34,993 nucleotides of DNA from Oscillospiraceae bacterium (GCA_022508745.1 JAFLUP010000020.1:1-34993); one strand, 5' to 3'. Counted from the stretch's first letter, positions 6,082-15,900 are shown. The notes: generated by a model not told the origin, from the letters alone. A program made the numbers and translations.

Positions 6082-7533
6082 TTACACCTCCGTTCTCGTC
6101 TGCTCAAACGCATGACCCACGCGGTAGAGGGTAGCTTCGTCGAAGGCGCGTCCCAACAACTGCATGCCGATGGGAAGCCCCTCCGCTCCCACCCCGCAGG
6201 GCAGGGAGAGCGCCGGAAGCCCCGCGATGTTGGCGGGGACGGTGTACACGTCGCTGAGGTACATTTGCAGCGGATCGTCCGTCCGCTCTCCCAGCTTAAA
6301 CGCCGTGGTGGGAGAGACGGGAGAAAGGATCACGTCGCAGGTCTTCAGTGCGCTGTCCAGCTCCTGCCGGATCAGCGTGCGCACCTGCTGCGCCTTTTTA
6401 TAGTACGCGTCGTAGTAGCCGGAGCTGAGGGCGAAGGAGCCCAGCATGATCCGCAGCTTGACCTCGCTGCCGAAGCCTTCGCTGCGGGAGTTGCGGTAGA
6501 GGTCGGTAATGTCCTCGTAGGCGCCCGCGCGGTAGCCGTACCGCACTCCGTCGAAGCGGGAAAGGTTGGAGGAGGCTTCCGCCGAGGAAAGCACGTAGTA
6601 CGCGGGCAGGGCGTAATCCACGGAGGGGAGCGAAAGCTCCTCGATGCGTGCGCCGAGACCTTCCAGCGTCTTTGCCGCCTGCAAGACGGCCTGCTTGACC
6701 TCATCGGTGATGCCGTGGGCGAAAAACTGCTTCGGTACGCCGATCACCATGCCCTTTACGCCCTTTTCCAGATCGGCGGTGTAATCCGGCACGGGAAGCG
6801 GGGAGCTGGTGGCGTCCCGGGGGTCCTGCCCGGCGATGACGTTCAGGATCAGGGCGTTGTCCCGCACGTCGTTGGTCAGCGGACCGATCTGGTCCAGCGA
6901 AGAAGCGAAGGCGACCAGCCCATAGCGGGAGACTCGCCCGTAGGTGGGCTTCATCCCCACCACGCCGCAGAAGGAGGCGGGCTGACGGATGGAACCGCCG
7001 GTGTCCGACCCCAGAGAGAAGGGCACCTGCCGCGCCGCCACCGCCGCCGCTGAACCGCCGGAGGAGCCGCCGGGCACATGGGCGAGGTTGCGGGGGTTAC
7101 GGGTGGGGTGGAAGGAGGAGTTTTCGTTGGTGGATCCCATGGCGAACTCGTCCATATTCAGCTTCCCCAGCAGGATGGTTCCCTGCCCCCGGAGTTTTTC
7201 CCAGACGGTGGCGTCATAGGGCGGGACGAAGCCCCGCAGCATTTGGGAAGCGCAGGTGGTCAGGATGCCTTTGGTGCAGAGGTTGTCCTTCAGCGCCATG
7301 GGCACCCCCGCCAAAGGCGGAAGGGCTTCCCCGGCGGCACGCCGGCGGTCGATCTCGGCAGCGGCGTCCGCCGCCTGTTCCCCGCAGACGGTCAGGAACG
7401 CGCCTACTTCCCCTTCCCGGTCCCGCAGATGCCGCAGGAACACATCGGTGACTTCCGCGGCGGAAAGCTCTTTCGCGGTCAGCAGCGCGGAAAGGGAGGC
7501 GACGGATTGATGCAGAATTTCGTTGTTTTCCAT
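6082..7533 (-). CDS. gatA: Asp/Glu-tRNA(Asn/Gln) amidotransferase subunit A
   Basis: This 483-residue amidase-signature enzyme releases ammonia from glutamine and channels it to GatB. The Ser-cis-Ser-Lys triad is complete: Lys82 in A-L-K-D-N, cis Ser157 in P-G-G-S-S-G-G, and nucleophile Ser181 in D-T-G-G-S-I-R-Q-P. The spacing of 75 and 24 residues agrees with characterised GatA proteins. AAAAGGGG lies before ATG 7533. Its gene lies 20 bases after the aspS-gatC fusion and 4 before gatB. Together these supply all three GatCAB subunits, with GatC provided by the fusion. Confidence 0.97.
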   Translation of the reverse strand: MENNEILHQSVASLSALLTAKELSAAEVTDVFLRHLRDREGEVGAFLTVCGEQAADAAAEIDRRRAAGEALPPLAGVPMALKDNLCTKGILTTCASQMLRGFVPPYDATVWEKLRGQGTILLGKLNMDEFAMGSTNENSSFHPTRNPRNLAHVPGGSSGGSAAAVAARQVPFSLGSDTGGSIRQPASFCGVVGMKPTYGRVSRYGLVAFASSLDQIGPLTNDVRDNALILNVIAGQDPRDATSSPLPVPDYTADLEKGVKGMVIGVPKQFFAHGITDEVKQAVLQAAKTLEGLGARIEELSLPSVDYALPAYYVLSSAEASSNLSRFDGVRYGYRAGAYEDITDLYRNSRSEGFGSEVKLRIMLGSFALSSGYYDAYYKKAQQVRTLIRQELDSALKTCDVILSPVSPTTAFKLGERTDDPLQMYLSDVYTVPANIAGLPALSLPCGVGAEGLPIGMQLLGRAFDEATLYRVGHAFEQTRTEV

Positions 7534-7553
7534 TGCGGTTTCCCCTTTCCTTT

Positions 7554-9638
7554 TTATTCTTCCACCACGCGGGGAACGGTGATATAGCCGTCCTCCCCGG
7601 TGGGGGCGTTTTCCAACAGCAGATCCCGCGGGAAGGAGGGAGCCACCTGATCCTCCCGCCAGATGTTTTGCAGATCCCCTGCGTGCGCCGTTTCCGGGGT
7701 GCCGCTTGTATCCACGGCGGAAAGCCGGTTGGCAAAACCGATGATGGCTTCCATCTCATCCGGGAGGGAGGCGCGCTCCTCCTCGGTCAGCCGCAGGCGG
7801 GAGAGCGCCGCCACGTATTCCACTTCCACGGTGGGCTTCTTCCTCGCCGCGGTGCGTTCCCGTTCCGCGTGTACCCACGCGCCGCCCAGCAAACCCAGCA
7901 CCGCAAGCTGCGCGTCGTCCACCGGCGTGGGCGCCTGCGTCATGGGGCAGGAAGCGTCCTTCACCTTCGGGAAGGCGATGACCTCCCGCAGGGAATCCGC
8001 GCCGCAGAGCAGCATGACCAGACGGTCCAGACCGAAGGCGAACCCGCCGTGGGGCGGCACGCCGTACCGGAAGGCGTTGACCATGAAGCCGAAGCGCTCC
8101 TCGATCTGCTCCTTGCCGAAGCCAAGGGCGGCGAACATCTTCTCCTGCACGTCCCGGCGATGGATCCGGATAGAGCCGGAGCCCAGCTCCACGCCGTTGA
8201 GCACCACGTCGTACGCCTGCGCCCGCACCTTTTCCGGCGCGGTCAGCAGGTACTGCACGTCCTCCTCGTAGGGCATGGTGAAGGGGTGATGGGAGGCGAC
8301 GTAGCGTTTTTCGTCCTCCGACCATTCAAACTGCGGGAAATCCGTCACGAACAGGAAGCGGAAGTCCTGTTTGTCCTTCAGCCCCAGCATACCGCCCAGT
8401 TCGTTGCGCAATCCGCCGAGAACCCGGCGGACGGTGGGCAGTTTATCCGCACAGAACAGCAGAAAGTCTCCCGGTTTCGCTTCGCAGACTTTCAGGATCT
8501 CTTGCAATTCTTCTTCCTTAAAATATTTCGTCAGAACGGAGTACAGCTCCCCGTCCGGACGCACGGCGATCCACGCCATACCCTTCGCCCCCAGCCGCAC
8601 GGCGGAGGCGGTGAGCTCCTCGATCTGGGTGCGGGTGAAATCCGCTTTTCCTTTGACATTGATGGCGCGGATGACGCCGCCGTTGTCCGCGATGGAGCGG
8701 AACACCGAGAAGCTGCATTTCTTCGCCACCGGCGTGATATCCACGATGGGCAGACCGAAGCGCAGGTCCGGTTTATCCGAGCCGTACACGTCCATGGCGG
8801 TCTGCCACGTCAGACGGGGGAAGCTCCCCTCGATCTCTCTGCCCATGCAGGTGCGAAAAATATGCTTGAACATGGCTTCCAGATGTTGCAGGATGTCCTC
8901 CTGATCCACGAAGGAAAGCTCCATATCCACCTGCGTGAATTCCGGCTGGCGGTCGGCGCGGAGATCCTCGTCCCGGAAGCAGCGGGCGACCTGATAGTAC
9001 CGGTCCATCCCGCCCACCATCAAAAGCTGCTTATAGATCTGGGGCGATTGGGGCAGCGCGTAGAAGGAACCGGGGTGAACCCGGGACGGCACCAGATAAT
9101 CCCTCGCGCCCTCCGGCGTACTCTTGCAGAGCATGGGGGTCTCCACACAGGTGAAGCCCTGCGCATCCAGATATTCCTCCGCGCAGCGCTGCAAGCGATG
9201 ACGGAATCGCAGGTTGGCCTGCAAGGACGGACGGCGCAGATCCAGATAGCGGTATTGCAGCCGCAGATCCTCCCGCACGGAAGCGTCTCCGTCCGGAGAG
9301 AACGGAACCGTCTCCGCCTGGGACAGCACCTCCAGAGAAAGGGCGGCAAGCTCCACCGTACCCGTGGCAAGCAGCGGGTTGACCGTCTCCGCGTCCCGCA
9401 GACGCACAGTCCCGCGCACCGCGATGACCGACTGCACTTTCAGTCCCTCTGCCACGGCGAACTGCTCGCTTCCCAGACGTTCCAGATCGAACACCGCCTG
9501 TAACGTGCCTTCCCGGTCGTGCAGATCCACGAAGATGACGCCGCCCATGTCCCGGACGGTCTGCACCCAGCCGCAGCAGGTCTGCTCGCTGCCTACCAGC
9601 GCTTCCCGCAGCTCCCCGCAATAAATGGTTCTTTTCAT
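7554..9638 (-). CDS. aspS-gatC: Aspartyl-tRNA synthetase fused to GatC
   Basis: One uninterrupted 694-residue frame joins two proteins. Residues 1-585 are a bacterial-type class II AspRS: OB-fold anticodon domain (1-105), motif 2 F-R-D-E-D-L-R at 221-227, a GAD-type insertion (about 290-430) and motif 3 G-L-D-R-L-V-M-L at 536-543. A short charged linker (about 588-603) leads to a full GatC at 604-694, with V-E-Y-V-A-A-L-S-R-L near its start and R-E-D-Q-V-A-P-S, N-A-P and V-P-R-V near its end. No separate gatC is seen in the operon. Start ATG 9638 has GAAAGG upstream. The fusion would tether the synthetase to the amidotransferase, like a covalent transamidosome. Position 31 is Met and 84 is Glu, where characterised enzymes have Leu/Lys (discriminating) or His/Gly (non-discriminating), so tRNA specificity cannot be read directly. 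Confidence 0.96.
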   Translation of the reverse strand: MKRTIYCGELREALVGSEQTCCGWVQTVRDMGGVIFVDLHDREGTLQAVFDLERLGSEQFAVAEGLKVQSVIAVRGTVRLRDAETVNPLLATGTVELAALSLEVLSQAETVPFSPDGDASVREDLRLQYRYLDLRRPSLQANLRFRHRLQRCAEEYLDAQGFTCVETPMLCKSTPEGARDYLVPSRVHPGSFYALPQSPQIYKQLLMVGGMDRYYQVARCFRDEDLRADRQPEFTQVDMELSFVDQEDILQHLEAMFKHIFRTCMGREIEGSFPRLTWQTAMDVYGSDKPDLRFGLPIVDITPVAKKCSFSVFRSIADNGGVIRAINVKGKADFTRTQIEELTASAVRLGAKGMAWIAVRPDGELYSVLTKYFKEEELQEILKVCEAKPGDFLLFCADKLPTVRRVLGGLRNELGGMLGLKDKQDFRFLFVTDFPQFEWSEDEKRYVASHHPFTMPYEEDVQYLLTAPEKVRAQAYDVVLNGVELGSGSIRIHRRDVQEKMFAALGFGKEQIEERFGFMVNAFRYGVPPHGGFAFGLDRLVMLLCGADSLREVIAFPKVKDASCPMTQAPTPVDDAQLAVLGLLGGAWVHAERERTAARKKPTVEVEYVAALSRLRLTEEERASLPDEMEAIIGFANRLSAVDTSGTPETAHAGDLQNIWREDQVAPSFPRDLLLENAPTGEDGYITVPRVVEE

Positions 9639-9683
9639 TGGTTTTCGGTTCCTTTCTTTGGGAAAATGGGCGGAAAACACACG

Positions 9684-9739
9684 AAAAAGCGCTTTTCGTG
9701 GATCCTTCCGCCTCTCGGAAGAATCGGGACGAAAAGCGC
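9684..9739 (-). terminator. T-box regulated terminator
   Basis: On the minus strand GCGCTTTTCGT (9729-9739) pairs with ACGAAAAGCGC (9689-9699) and is followed by five T. An inner stem CTTCCG/CGGAAG (in the loop) adds stability. CGTCCCG at its 5' side overlaps the antiterminator partner, so the two folds are mutually exclusive. Confidence 0.88.
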
Positions 9740-9985
9740 AACAATACGATTTCCGCGGTGCCACCCGTCTTGCCCCCCGCACACGGGCGGGAAGCCCCTT
9801 TCTCCGCACTTCACCATGCGGTCCGGCTATAACGCGCCGACGCGTCCGCACCTACTGCCCCGACAAATGCCGAGGGTTCCGCGCGGCAGCTCCGGGAGGT
9901 TCTTCCGCCGCAATTCCGTACCGCCCTTCCCACCACCGGCGGCTCGCTTTGACTACCCTTGCGGCATACTCTTCCCATCATCGCT
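9684..9985 (-). promoter_or_regulatory. T-box riboswitch leader of aspS-gatC-gatA-gatB
   Basis: On the minus strand the T-box core GGGTGGCACCGCGG lies within 9752-9766, 110-130 bases before the aspS start. Stem I can be built: basal GCG/CGC with a kink-turn-like bulge, GGG (9974-9976) paired with CCC (9894-9896), a specifier loop with AGTA on the 5' side and GGAAGAACCT on the 3' side, then GCCGCAA paired with TTGCGGC. A distal hairpin carries a GGTGGTG loop. The specifier loop holds GAAC at 9899-9902, overlapping GAA (Glu) and AAC (Asn), and no Asp codon. CGGG of the T-box can pair with CCCG just beside the terminator stem as the alternative antiterminator. No convincing -35 box was found. 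Confidence 0.9.
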
Positions 9986-10007
9986 TTATATTGTTTCTAT
10001 CATAAGA

Positions 10008-10448
10008 TTAAACTATTTCGGAATCATGAACGCGATGAAAATTATTTGTGACTTGCGGCAAAAAAACGCTGCCCAGCACCGCGCGACGGGTCACGATCCC
10101 GACGAACACGCCGCGGTCGTCCACGACGGGGACGAAGTTCTGCTCCGTCAGGCGGGAGATGAGATGCTCCATCGTCTCGCTCACCCTGGCGGGCGGGTTC
10201 CAGTTGCGGCGGATCAGATCCGCCACACGCCGCTTTTCCAGCAATTTCGGGGCACATTCCCCCTGCTCTATGATCATCCAGAGGAAATCTCCCTCCGTCA
10301 CCGTTCCGACATAAGTACCATCCTTTGCGATCACCGGGATGGCGGAATAACCGTGGTGCCGCAACTTTTCCAGCCCGTTGCGCACGCTGGCGGTCTCTTC
10401 CAGATATGCCACATGGCTTTTGGGGATCAGAAAACGCAGTAAATTCAT
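10008..10448 (-). CDS. CBS-domain-pair protein
   Basis: The 146-residue protein consists almost entirely of two CBS motifs (about 8-68 and 75-135). Recognisable segments are A-I-P-V-I-A-K-D-G-T-Y-V-G-T-V-T-E-G-D in the first and V-P-V-V-D-D-R-G-V-F-V-G-I-V-T-R-R in the second. Such stand-alone pairs bind adenosine nucleotides and usually regulate a partner. No partner domain is attached. AAGGAG precedes ATG 10448. Its stop lies just before the T-box leader, in the same direction, with no obvious terminator between, so read-through into the leader is possible. The ligand and target are unknown. Confidence 0.88.
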   Translation of the reverse strand: MNLLRFLIPKSHVAYLEETASVRNGLEKLRHHGYSAIPVIAKDGTYVGTVTEGDFLWMIIEQGECAPKLLEKRRVADLIRRNWNPPARVSETMEHLISRLTEQNFVPVVDDRGVFVGIVTRRAVLGSVFLPQVTNNFHRVHDSEIV

Positions 10449-10502
10449 AAATCGCTCCTTATTGCATTAGGGGGCGTAAAAAACGAATGTGATTACGTTG
10501 CT

Positions 10503-10508
10503 ATTATA
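10503..10508 (-). promoter_or_regulatory. -10 box of the CBS gene
   Basis: A perfect TATAAT on the minus strand lies about 55 bases before the CBS gene start. No good -35 is found at 16-18 bases, so the promoter may need an activator or be spurious. Confidence 0.35.
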
Positions 10509-10623
10509 CGATACGCATATGAACTCCGTGTGAACATAGAGCCACGTCGGTACGAATTGTAGGAAGTGCCAAAAACGCAAGTTGATTTTTTAGCGAATCC
10601 CCGGAAAAATTTCTTGCCTTCTC

Positions 10624-10652
10624 TTGAAATTTCCTTGTAAATATGGTAGAAT
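10624..10652 (+). promoter_or_regulatory. Vegetative promoter of ilvE
   Basis: TTGAAA (10624-10629) and TAGAAT (10647-10652) have an ideal 17-base spacer. They imply a leader of about 45 bases before ATG 10703. No leader attenuator or T-box is visible between. Confidence 0.8.
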
Positions 10653-10702
10653 TACTTTGTATTACTTTACCGCCCCAAAGATACGGAAAGGAAAACCATC
10701 CC

Positions 10703-11761
10703 ATGGAAATCAGAATCGAAAAAACCGCTACGCCGAAAGCCAAGCCCACAGGGGCGCTGGGGTTCGGAAAAATTTTCACTGACCATATGTTTGAAATGGA
10801 CTATGATCCGGAGCATGGCTGGCACGACGCCCGCATCACGCCCTATCACGATCTGGTCCTCTCCCCCGCCTGCGTGGTGTTCCATTACGCGCAGGAAATG
10901 TTCGAAGGGCTGAAAGCCTATAAGGACGCGGAAGGCAACGTCCGCCTGTTCCGCCCGGAGAAAAACATCGAACGCATGAACAACACCAATCTGCGGATGT
11001 GCATCCCGCCCATCGACCCGGCGGACGCGCTGCAGGCCATCCGGGAGACGGTCCTCACGGACGAAAGCTGGATCCCCACGGAGCCGGGCACCTCCCTCTA
11101 CATCCGTCCCTTCATCATCGCCACGGACGTGGGGCTGGGGGTACATCCTTCCAAGCATTATAAATTCGCAATCATCCTCTCCCCGTCGGGCTCCTACTAC
11201 GCGGGCGGCCTTGCGCCGGTGAAGATCGTGGTGGAGGACGAATACGTCCGCGCCGTCAAGGGCGGCACCGGGTTTGCCAAGGTGGGCGGAAACTACGCGG
11301 CTTCCCTCATCGGGCAGGAAAAAGCGGAAAAGAACGGTTACGCCCAGGTCCTGTGGCTGGACGGCATCGAGCATAAGTATATCGACGAAGTGGGCGCCAT
11401 GAACGTCTTTTTCGTGCTGGACGGCAAGGTGGTCACGCCCCAGCTGGAGGGCAACATCCTCCCCGGCGTCACCAGAGATTCCACCATTCAGCTGCTCCGT
11501 TCCAAGGGCTACGAGGTGGAGGAGCGCCGCATCTCCATTCAGGAGGTCTACGACGCCCACGCTTCCGGCAAGCTGAACGAAATGTTCGGCACCGGCACTG
11601 CTGCGGTCATCTCCCCGGTGGGCGAGCTGAACTGGGACGGAAACCGTATCATCATCAACGAAAACGAGATCGGTCCCATCTCCCAGATGCTGTATGACGA
11701 AATGACCGGCATCCAGTACGGCAAGCGGGAAGATCCCTTCGGCTGGAGCATGGTGCTTTGA
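10703..11761 (+). CDS. ilvE: Branched-chain amino acid aminotransferase
   Basis: This 352-residue class IV PLP aminotransferase interconverts Leu, Ile and Val with their 2-oxoacids. The PLP lysine is Lys193 in F-A-K-V-G-G-N-Y-A-A-S. Also visible are R-L-F-R-P near residue 81, Y-I-R-P-F near 133, V-L-W-L-D and E-V-G-A-M-N-V-F. Length matches the longer (BCAT) group. ATG 10703 is chosen because GGAAAGG precedes it and the frame upstream lies within the promoter. The next gene begins inside its stop codon (TGATG). The 2-oxoacid products could feed the ferredoxin oxidoreductase encoded at 24316-26907, but the genes are not adjacent, so this is only a suggestion. Confidence 0.95.
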   Translation: MEIRIEKTATPKAKPTGALGFGKIFTDHMFEMDYDPEHGWHDARITPYHDLVLSPACVVFHYAQEMFEGLKAYKDAEGNVRLFRPEKNIERMNNTNLRMCIPPIDPADALQAIRETVLTDESWIPTEPGTSLYIRPFIIATDVGLGVHPSKHYKFAIILSPSGSYYAGGLAPVKIVVEDEYVRAVKGGTGFAKVGGNYAASLIGQEKAEKNGYAQVLWLDGIEHKYIDEVGAMNVFFVLDGKVVTPQLEGNILPGVTRDSTIQLLRSKGYEVEERRISIQEVYDAHASGKLNEMFGTGTAAVISPVGELNWDGNRIIINENEIGPISQMLYDEMTGIQYGKREDPFGWSMVL

Positions 11762-12924
11762 TGGACGCACAACCCGCAAAACCGGCGAAAACGCCCTTCC
11801 GCCAAAAGCTGCGGGAGCGGGGATTTTTCCGCCCGTATGTGCTGATCTCCGAAGGCGCCTTCCTGTTCGGGCTGTTGGTTTACCTGCTTTCCCGCTTCCT
11901 CCCCGCCTTCGCAGAATTCTGGGCGCGGTATCCCTCTCACTGGCTGCGGTTCCTGCTGGCGAAATGCTCGGGAATCCTGCACTTTTCCATTGTGGAATGG
12001 GGGATCCTGTCCCTGCCGATCCTGATCGGAGGCTATTTCTTCTTCTCCAGCCGCTCCATGAAGCGGGATGACAGCGCCTACAACTACTACCGCTGGCTCC
12101 TGCCGCTGGCTTGCGCCATTCTGATCGTGATCTTCCTGTTCTTTACCGCTTTCGCCCCCTGCTACTTCCGCTATTCTCTGGCAGAAAATCTTTCTCTGGA
12201 GGAGCGAGAGGTCACGGCGCAGGAGCTGTACGACACCGCTTCCATCGTCTGCTACGAGATCGAAGCGCTGAAGGACGACGTGAACTTCCTGTTCGGCAAG
12301 GAGTCCATCATGCCCTACGATTTTGACGAGCTGGTGGAAAAAGTGGATGAGGCGTACGGGAAATTTGCGTCGGAGCAGGATTTCATCGGGCATTTCCACA
12401 GCCGCGCAAAGCCCCTCGCCAGTTCTTCCCTGTTCACCTACACCCATATTTCCGGGGTTTACACCTTCATGACGGGGGAAGTCAACATCAACGTCAATTA
12501 TCCGGATTTCATCCGTCCCTTCACGATCGCCCACGAGTTTTCCCACCAACGGGGGATCGCCAAGGAGGAGGAGGCGAATTTTGTCGCCTATCTGGTCTGT
12601 ATCGGCAGCGACGACCCGTTCATCCGCTATTCCGGCTACACCAACCTGCTGCAATACCTCATGGACGCTCTGGCGAAGGCGGATAAAACCCTGTACCGCA
12701 AGCTCTGCACGGAAAAACTTCCGGCGGAGGTCGGCGGGGAGTTTGATTCCTACTCCCTGTTCTTCCGCAAGTACAGCGAAAGCACCGCTTCCAAAGTGAC
12801 CGGCGGGATCAACGACGTTTTCCTCACCTCCCAAGGGGAGAAGGCGGGAAGCGCCAGCTACGGTCTGGTGGTGGATCTGGCGGTGGCGTATTACTGCGGG
12901 GAATCTGCAAAAGAAACCCCTTGA
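11761..12924 (+). CDS. DUF3810-like membrane zinc peptidase
   Basis: The 387-residue protein has three hydrophobic segments (about 28-48, 78-97 and 112-133), then a soluble domain. The domain contains A-H258-E-F-S-H262, an HExxH zinc-peptidase motif, followed by E-E-E-A-N-F at 269-274 whose Glu may be the third ligand. This layout fits the DUF3810 family of putative membrane metallopeptidases. ATG 11761 overlaps the ilvE stop by one base, so it relies on coupling with ilvE. A TTG three bases earlier is less likely. Substrate is unknown. The active site is probably extracytoplasmic. Confidence 0.85.
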   Translation: MDAQPAKPAKTPFRQKLRERGFFRPYVLISEGAFLFGLLVYLLSRFLPAFAEFWARYPSHWLRFLLAKCSGILHFSIVEWGILSLPILIGGYFFFSSRSMKRDDSAYNYYRWLLPLACAILIVIFLFFTAFAPCYFRYSLAENLSLEEREVTAQELYDTASIVCYEIEALKDDVNFLFGKESIMPYDFDELVEKVDEAYGKFASEQDFIGHFHSRAKPLASSSLFTYTHISGVYTFMTGEVNINVNYPDFIRPFTIAHEFSHQRGIAKEEEANFVAYLVCIGSDDPFIRYSGYTNLLQYLMDALAKADKTLYRKLCTEKLPAEVGGEFDSYSLFFRKYSESTASKVTGGINDVFLTSQGEKAGSASYGLVVDLAVAYYCGESAKETP

Positions 12925-12976
12925 CGCCATGATTATTCAATGTTTGTCAAAGTATAGAAAGGTAAGGTTTGTACAC

Positions 12977-15900
12977 ATGAAAAAAGTACTGTCCCTCCTG
13001 CTGGCGCTCCTGATGCTGGCGCTGACGCTGGCTTCCTGTAAGTCCGGCGAAGACGCCGGTTCCGTGGATCCGTCCGCAGACAGCTCCGCAGACACGGAAA
13101 GCTCTGGCGGCTCCGAAAGCTCCGATGACCCCAATGATCCCAATGGATCCCTGAACGGGGAGCGGCGGGAGACCGTCGTCAGCATCGGCAAGCCCTACAC
13201 GGTGAGCTTCAATGCCGAGCCCCAATATGAGGACAGCTTCGGCACCGAGCTGTGCGACGGCTTCTATGCCGACATCGGCGCGTCCTACTCGGACACCAAG
13301 TTTGCCGGCTTCTCCATCAGCGGCAAGAGCCTCGACATCATCTTTGACATGGGCGAGGACCACTCCCGGCTGTATAAGTTCGGCATCAGCTTCCTCAACA
13401 CCAGAGAAGCGGGCATCGGCAAGCTGGGCACCAGCCGCATTTACTACTCCAACGATCTGGACGACAAGTGGACCCGCGCAGGCCTCTTCTATGTACCGCA
13501 GGAAGAGGAAGGAAAGACCCAGCAGGTCTGGCTGACGCTGGATGAGCCCATCGACGCCAGATACATTCGCTTCAGCCTCAAGGGGACGTCCTCTTGGCTC
13601 TTCCTGGACGAGCTGGTCATCATTGCGGACACCGCCGGCAGCTCCCTCCACGCCAATTACCTCACCCAGTTGGATGCGACGTACAACGGCAATCACCTCT
13701 CCCAAAGTGATCTCAAGGCGGGCAGCTCCGCCGTGGATCGCACCCTGACGCTGATCAGCGCCACCAAGGGGAAATATTACAGCACCTCCTATCTGTCGAA
13801 CAGTATGTTCCCGGATCGGAACAACGCCCTGCTGACCGACGGGAACGAGCCGGGCGCGAACCTGGAAAGCGAATCCTTTGCCGGCTACGAGGGCGGCAAG
13901 GAGCTGACCATCGACATCCCGCTGAAGGGAACGGTGGAAGGGCTTTCCGAATTCTCCCTTTCCATGTTCCAGCAGGCGAACCTGCGCTACATGCTGCCTT
14001 ACTATGTGGATTTCTACATCTCGGCAGACGGGAAGACGTATGACCGGATCGGCCGCGTCTACGCGCCGAGCGATCTTTCCATCACCAACTTCACCTTCGC
14101 TCTCCACCTCAACAAGGGCTTCACCGCGCAGGCAGTGCGCTTCGTGCTGGCGGAGTCGGACTCCCTCTGCTTCCTGGTGGAGGAGGCGGACGCTTCCTAC
14201 TACGGCGTGGACACCACCGTCCCCCTGTATCCGGAGCTGTCCCTTCCCGAGGTGAAAGAGCCCGTCTACAAGCAGGGAGGATCTACGAAAGTGAGCAATC
14301 TGGTGAAGGGGCTCCCCTACCAGATCACCTCCGGCACCCCGTTGGAGTACGCAACGGAGATCGAGCATAACACCCTCGCCGACGCAGGCGTCCTGACCGA
14401 CGGGGCGTATTCCCCCAACACGACCTACAACAACGGCTACTGGAACCGCACCCGCGGCGGCGGAAGCCGGAGCGTCTACTTCGATCTGGGCTACAACGCT
14501 TCCATCACCGGCTTCAAGATCGATTATCTGCAATTCTCCTCCTACGCCATCTACGCGCCCTCCAGCACCAACCTCTACCTTTCCGTGGACGGCGTGAACT
14601 GGTATTCCGCCGGCGTGGCTTCCTGCCTGCCGTCGGGCGCTGCGGGAAGCGTTCCCGCCGAGCTGACGCTGGAGAAAGCCTACGAAGCCCGCTTCATCTG
14701 CGTCAGCTTCGCCTGTACCCCCCACGCCTATGCCGATGAGATCGAGATCTTCGGCACGGAAGCCGTCAGCTCCGGCACGGTGAAGCTCACCGAGTCCGAT
14801 CTGCAGGTGGCCACCAAGTACCAATACATGAAGCCCAGCGACAAGATCCTGGGCGGCGTGAAGGACATGGCGCTGATCTACTACGGCGCAAGGGCGCTCG
14901 ACGAGGATTTCTTCCTCCCCTATGTGGCATATCTGGATGCGGAAGGCAACATCAAGGATACCCTCTTTGACGGCTACCTGTTCCTGCCCACCGTCGCCGG
15001 CAGACAGCTCCCCAGCGGCGGTCAGCCCCACGAGGCTTCCGCCGACAAACCCACCCTGCTCATCGACTGGATGTATCAGTTCGAGCAGGACTTCACGAAA
15101 GGGCAGCACTTCGACGCGCTGAACAAAACCGCCGCAAAGGTCAAGGAAGCCCTCTCCCTGCCGGCGGATTACAAGCTCAAGGTTTACGCCACCATCATGT
15201 ATCCCAACGTCACCGCCACCGACTTCGGCGACATCGACAATGACGGTGTGAGCGAGGATCTCTCCAAGACGGAGGACCGTCTCAAGGTGCTGGATCTTTA
15301 CATGCAGATGTATCTGGACCGCTTTGCGGAAGAAAAGTACGAAAACCTCTCTCTGGAAGGCTTCTACTGGTTTGCAGAATCCATCTCCAATCAGGCTGCC
15401 GACGTGGTGACCTTGCCCGCTACCGCAGAAATCGCGAAATCCAAGGGCACCCAGATCTTCTGGATCCCCTACTACGTCGCCAGCGGCTACTCCAACTGGA
15501 ACAGCTTCGGCTTCACCGCCGCTTACATGCAGCCCAACTACGTCTTTAAGCTCACCACCCCGATTTCCCAGCTTTACAGCGCGGCAAGCCTCATCAAAAA
15601 CCTGGGCATGGGCGTCGAGATCGAAGTCAACGGCGCCGCCGTGGGACAGCTTGCCTACTACCGGCGCTACCTGCGCTATCTGGGCTACGGCGCGGAAGCG
15701 GGCTACATGACGGAAAGCATCCACGCCTACTATCAGGACGTGACCGTCTTCTACGACGCCTGCTACTCCGGCACGGAGATGGGCAGAAGCCTGTACGACG
15801 CCACCTACGGTTTCATCAAGGGCACGCTGAAGGCTCCCGAAAAGCTGCCGGACGTCACCGCCACCTGTGAAAAGGACGGGTTGCTTCACGGCGAACTGCT

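Noticed and set aside
4638-9503. Long plus-strand frames opposite gatB, gatA and aspS-gatC
   Set aside because: All are shadows of well-supported genes, lack ribosome sites and give low-complexity products.
10449-10623. A riboswitch or T-box ahead of ilvE
   Set aside because: No T-box core, no terminator/antiterminator pair and no known aptamer motif was found. A simple promoter accounts for the region.
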